64,000 bases of DNA from Bacteroidota bacterium (GTDB taxonomy: Bacteria > Bacteroidota > Bacteroidia > Bacteroidales > UBA10428). The position numbers and the translations under genes were made by a program. Below, one piece after another: positions 61,168 to 64,000 of the stretch; the first letter of the stretch is position 1, and the number at the start of each line of letters is the position of its first letter. The notes below the pieces were generated by a model, which made no database searches, was not told the origin of the DNA, and worked only from the letters and a program-made list of their open reading frames with translations. The stretch is from positions 1,798,001-1,862,000 of the forward strand of contig CP065006.1 in NCBI GenBank assembly GCA_016699695.1, read 5' to 3'.

Positions 61168-61548
61168 ATGAACACAGCACACAACCCGGTCGATGACTAT
61201 ATACTGGCCTTTCCCGCAGACATTCAGATAATTCTCAATAAGATAAGGTCAATTATCAAAGAAAAAGCACCCGTTGCAGAAGAGAGCCTTACTTACCAGA
61301 TGCCTGCCTACAAAGCTTTTGGTAAGCCACTGGTGTATTTTGCGGGTTATAAAAATCACATCGGCTTTTATGCCACACCGAGCGGGCACAGCGAATTTGC
61401 GCAGGACTTATCGAAATACAAGCAAGGAAAAGGTTCGGTGCAATTTTCGCTCAGCGAGCCCATACCCTATGAGCTGATTGCGCTGATTGTAGAATTCCGG
61501 TACTTAGAAAATCGCGATAAATTGAAAAAATTGAAAATAAACAAGTAA
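61168..61548 (+). CDS. DUF1801 (YdhG-type) protein
   Basis: A 126-aa protein of the YdhG/DUF1801 superfamily, whose fold resembles lipid- or iron-binding domains. The recognisable segments are VDDYILAFPADIQIILNKIRSIIK, AEESLTYQMPAYKAFGKPLVYFAGYKNHIGFY and FAQDLSKYKQGKGSVQFSL. The role is unknown. It lies alone and divergent from xth. Confidence 0.85.
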   Translation: MNTAHNPVDDYILAFPADIQIILNKIRSIIKEKAPVAEESLTYQMPAYKAFGKPLVYFAGYKNHIGFYATPSGHSEFAQDLSKYKQGKGSVQFSLSEPIPYELIALIVEFRYLENRDKLKKLKINK

Positions 61549-61886
61549 TACCCGTTAAGGGACAAAACATCGGTGATAAAGAATATTTCGGTTGATTATT
61601 CGTTCTCGTCTGAGATAGACAAGAAAAGCCTTTACGAATGATTGTTAACGAGCTTTTGTACCTGGTAGCATTGGTATTTACCCCGTTAGGGGTAGAAGAT
61701 AGGTAAACAACTGGCAGACTTTTGTTCCGCCCCATCTGGGGCGGGAGAACTATTCCTGGAGATTTTTTACCGAGTTTTCGTACCTAACGGCACGCATCAA
61801 GGCAGCATATACAATTAAGTACACCCTTATCTGTTAAGCTTTCATGCCTTACTGTAAAAAAATATGATGCCTTAAACTAAAATAAA
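61549..61886. repeat. Palindrome-rich leader of the Y1 transposase gene
   Basis: 338 bp without a gene. TACCCC/GGGGTA (6-bp stem, loop GTTA) lies at 61679-61694 and CCGCCCC/GGGGCGG (7-bp stem, loop ATCT) at 61727-61744. Such stem-loops are what IS200/IS605 or REP-associated transposases recognise. No equivalent structure is seen in the 61 bp between the transposase and the next gene. Confidence 0.5.
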
Positions 61887-62351
61887 ATGCCTAATACCTA
61901 CACCCAAATCCACATTCATACGGTCTTTGCTGTGCAAAATCGCCCTTCCCTTATTTCAAAATCCTGGAGCCAGCGTTTATACCAATACATTACCGGCATA
62001 ATCCAAAATCATGGCCATAAGCTTTTAGCTATAAATGGAATGCCGGACCATATTCATATTCTATTTGGTATGCGCCCAGCTCAATCGCTGTCCGATTTAA
62101 TGAGGGATATAAAAGGCGACTCTTCGCTTTGGATAAATGAAAATAAGCTGGTTGCCGGAAAATTTTCATGGCAGGAGGGATATGGCGCATTTTCTTATTC
62201 AAAATCACAAGTTCACTCAGTGGCTAATTACATCGAAAATCAGGAATTACATCACTGCAAAAAATCATTTTTAGAGGAATATACCAAAATACTGGTCGAT
62301 TTCGGAATTGATTATGACGAGAAATACCTATTTAAACCAATAACAAATTAA
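61887..62351 (+). CDS. IS200/IS605-like Y1 transposase
   Basis: A 154-aa HUH-type transposase of the TnpA family. The metal-binding HUH motif is MPDHIHILFGM (His55, His57) and the likely catalytic Tyr115 lies in SVANYIENQE. No tnpB is adjacent. Right-end palindromes are not seen, so it may be a REP-associated or domesticated single-copy form rather than a complete mobile IS. The frame is intact. Confidence 0.85.
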   Translation: MPNTYTQIHIHTVFAVQNRPSLISKSWSQRLYQYITGIIQNHGHKLLAINGMPDHIHILFGMRPAQSLSDLMRDIKGDSSLWINENKLVAGKFSWQEGYGAFSYSKSQVHSVANYIENQELHHCKKSFLEEYTKILVDFGIDYDEKYLFKPITN

Positions 62352-62412
62352 AAGGCTGCACATCTTTTGGAGCACAAAAAAATCATATCAACCACTGCAT
62401 TTTACGAAGTTT

Positions 62413-62871
62413 ATGACAACAAAAAACAATCTTGACAAATCCTTTGGTCCTGCAGGTAGTTTTGCTGGATTAATTTTGTTTGCAGCCGGAATAGTGATTA
62501 CCATTTTTTCTTTCGCGGGCCTGATTTTAGTATTAATCGGCTCCTTTGTTGGTTTTACAACCACCAGCACACAAACAGATTTCGAAAAAAAAAGGATGCG
62601 GTTTGTCAATCAATTATTCGGCCTAATTCCAAGCGGGAATTGGATTAACATTGAACCGGATATGAAAATTGGTATTAAAAATTCGAAGAAAGCCTGGCGA
62701 ATTTATAGCCGGAGTAACCGAACGCTTGATTTACAAAATAATGATTACAGATTGATTCTTTATAATTCTGTGGGCAAAGAAATTATGCCCATACAAAAAA
62801 CAATTAGTTTGGTGGATGCCAAATTAAATGTCGATAAAATCAGTCAACTGCTTGGGATTGGTGTAATTTGA
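62413..62871 (+). CDS. Hypothetical membrane protein
   Basis: A 152-aa protein with two adjacent transmembrane helices (about 14-30 and 33-50, Gly-rich: GLILFAAGIVITIFSFAGLI) and a cytoplasmic C-terminal domain of alternating strands (MKIGIKNSKKAWRIYS, DYRLILYNSVGK). No family is recognised. It could be part of a transcript starting after the transposase and running into the EFR1 gene 56 bp downstream. Confidence 0.55.
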   Translation: MTTKNNLDKSFGPAGSFAGLILFAAGIVITIFSFAGLILVLIGSFVGFTTTSTQTDFEKKRMRFVNQLFGLIPSGNWINIEPDMKIGIKNSKKAWRIYSRSNRTLDLQNNDYRLILYNSVGKEIMPIQKTISLVDAKLNVDKISQLLGIGVI

Positions 62872-62927
62872 TTTTATTATTCCATAATCATCAAAAAAAT
62901 TAAGATTTTTCCTGCCAATAGCGCCTC

Positions 62928-63998
62928 ATGAAAAAAATCCATTCCATCGAACTTTTCTATTTTTCCGGCACTGGAAATGCCCGCCAGATAGCCAGGTGGA
63001 TAGCCCAACACGCCGAGGAAGAAAAGATCGAATGCCAATTGCACAACATTGCAAAACAAACCTTGCCGGTATGCTGTCCTCCGCAGGCTTTAATTATCAT
63101 TATCTCTCCGATACATGGTTTCAATTATCCAAAAATTACGCTCGATTTCATCCGCCATTTTCCTACCGGAAAAAATTCGGTAGTGTTGATGAATACCAGG
63201 GCTGGCATGAAAATCGGGAAGTTTGTTACTCCCGGACTTACAGGAATAGCTTTTTTAATCTCAAGTTTGTGGCTTAAAAGAAAAGGATATACCCTTATGG
63301 GAAGCATACCCTTCGATATGCCTTCGAATTGGATTTCGCTTCACCCAGCCCTTAACAACAATACGGTAGCCTACCTGCATGCCAAAAACTACGAGCGAGT
63401 AAGGCATCACAACGAAAAGATATTTTCAGGGAAAAGAGATTTTCATTCTCACCGCGACATTGTTCAGGATGTTATCATCAGTCCCATTGCACTTGCCTAC
63501 TATTTCATTGGCAGATTTATCATTGCAAAAACTTTTTATTGCAGCCACCTTTGTAACAATTGCGGCATTTGCATCAGTCAATGTCCAGTAAAAGCTATTG
63601 TTACCAAAAATAAAAGGCCCTTCTGGACTTTAAAGTGCGAAAGCTGCATGCATTGCATGAACGTTTGTCCGGAAAGAGCCATCGAAACATCCCATGGTTT
63701 GCTAGTGGTAACAAGCATTTTTTATTCAGTATTAACTGGCTGGATATTTCGTAGAAGTTTGCCGGAAATTGTCTCCCTTGAACCAATCAATAGTTTATTT
63801 CAAATGCTCGCTTTTCTGGGGTTAATTGTGCTATTTTATTTATTTCAGCATGCTTTGCTTCGGTATTCAATGGCTGCAAAACTCATTTCGCTGGCTTCAC
63901 TAACCCGCTACAAATTCTGGGGAAGGTATAAATCCATTCCTGATGTGATGTGGAAAAAGAAATTTTCGGGCATTGTTGGCAAACCTGAAAACAATTAA
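62928..63998 (+). CDS. EFR1-family flavodoxin/ferredoxin fusion protein
   Basis: A 356-aa protein. The N-terminal flavodoxin-like domain starts HSIELFYFSGTGNARQIARW, whose SGTGN binds FMN phosphate. A middle hydrophobic segment near residue 105 is followed by two 4Fe-4S clusters: CNNCGICISQCPVKAI and CESCMHCMNVCPERAI, both CxxCxxCxxxCP. A membrane helix near residue 285-300 follows. The family transfers electrons in anaerobes; partners are unknown. The stop is at 63996-63998, so it is complete. Confidence 0.88.
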   Translation: MKKIHSIELFYFSGTGNARQIARWIAQHAEEEKIECQLHNIAKQTLPVCCPPQALIIIISPIHGFNYPKITLDFIRHFPTGKNSVVLMNTRAGMKIGKFVTPGLTGIAFLISSLWLKRKGYTLMGSIPFDMPSNWISLHPALNNNTVAYLHAKNYERVRHHNEKIFSGKRDFHSHRDIVQDVIISPIALAYYFIGRFIIAKTFYCSHLCNNCGICISQCPVKAIVTKNKRPFWTLKCESCMHCMNVCPERAIETSHGLLVVTSIFYSVLTGWIFRRSLPEIVSLEPINSLFQMLAFLGLIVLFYLFQHALLRYSMAAKLISLASLTRYKFWGRYKSIPDVMWKKKFSGIVGKPENN

Positions 63999-64000
63999 AC

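Overview
The window looks like a chromosomal stretch of a Bacteroidota genome, most likely of the Bacteroidales/Marinilabiliales type. The supporting markers are a PorZ-like protein and a C-terminal type IX secretion sorting domain, the gene order ftsX - DUF3098 - uppP - truB - queA, DUF4271 next to hemD, several TAnnTTTG-type promoter boxes and generally weak Shine-Dalgarno sequences. No rRNA, tRNA or CRISPR array was found.

Layout. 0-10 kb: the tail of a response-regulator receiver domain, peptidase E, an AsmA-like protein, a sensor kinase, D-aminoacyl-tRNA deacylase, a C-terminal processing protease, a SiaC-like (DUF1987) protein, a B3/B4-domain protein and a MATE exporter. 10-23 kb: a UPF0316 membrane protein, a DUF2797 protein, a large secreted HEXXH/propeller/barrel protein, a class IV aminotransferase with a TonB-like protein, a hypothetical gene, ilvE, a universal stress protein, an ITPase, PorZ and a methyltransferase. 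23-27 kb: an ECF sigma factor, its likely anti-sigma factor, an outer-membrane protein and a DUF4349 lipoprotein. Both the sigma gene and the outer-membrane protein gene are preceded by the same GTAAC-N16-CGTC motif. 27-35 kb: the queA-truB-uppP-DUF3098-ftsX block, a MazG-like pyrophosphohydrolase, deoC, DUF4271 and hemD.

35-37 kb: an intact IS1182-like element (1757 bp, 18-bp perfect inverted repeats, 6-bp target duplication) sits exactly in the loop of a perfect 16-bp bidirectional terminator between hemD and a second SiaC-like gene. 37-45 kb: recO, a DUF389 protein, a methyltransferase, an EamA transporter, a type IX-secreted clan-A glycosidase candidate, a UreH-like metal transporter, an outer-membrane protein and a polyprenyl synthetase. 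Four of these genes carry a single-base indel, at least three of them in homopolymers, which points to consensus errors or local gene decay.

45-51 kb: a TlpA-like thioredoxin, carA, a small-protein/nucleotidyltransferase pair resembling a toxin-antitoxin unit, a U32 peptidase and an SRPBCC protein. 51-58 kb: a heavy-metal efflux operon with a His-rich secreted protein, a CusB-like adaptor, a CusA-like pump, a TolC-like channel and a CDF transporter. 58-64 kb: an ABC ATPase with a small membrane partner, a secreted hypothetical protein, exonuclease III, a DUF1801 protein, an IS200-like Y1 transposase behind a palindrome-rich leader, a membrane protein and an EFR1-type flavodoxin/ferredoxin fusion.

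Most of the window is ordinary core genome. The observations most worth following are the IS-in-terminator insertion, the ECF motif pair, the SiaC paralogue lacking its phosphoacceptor threonine, and the nucleotidyltransferase pair.
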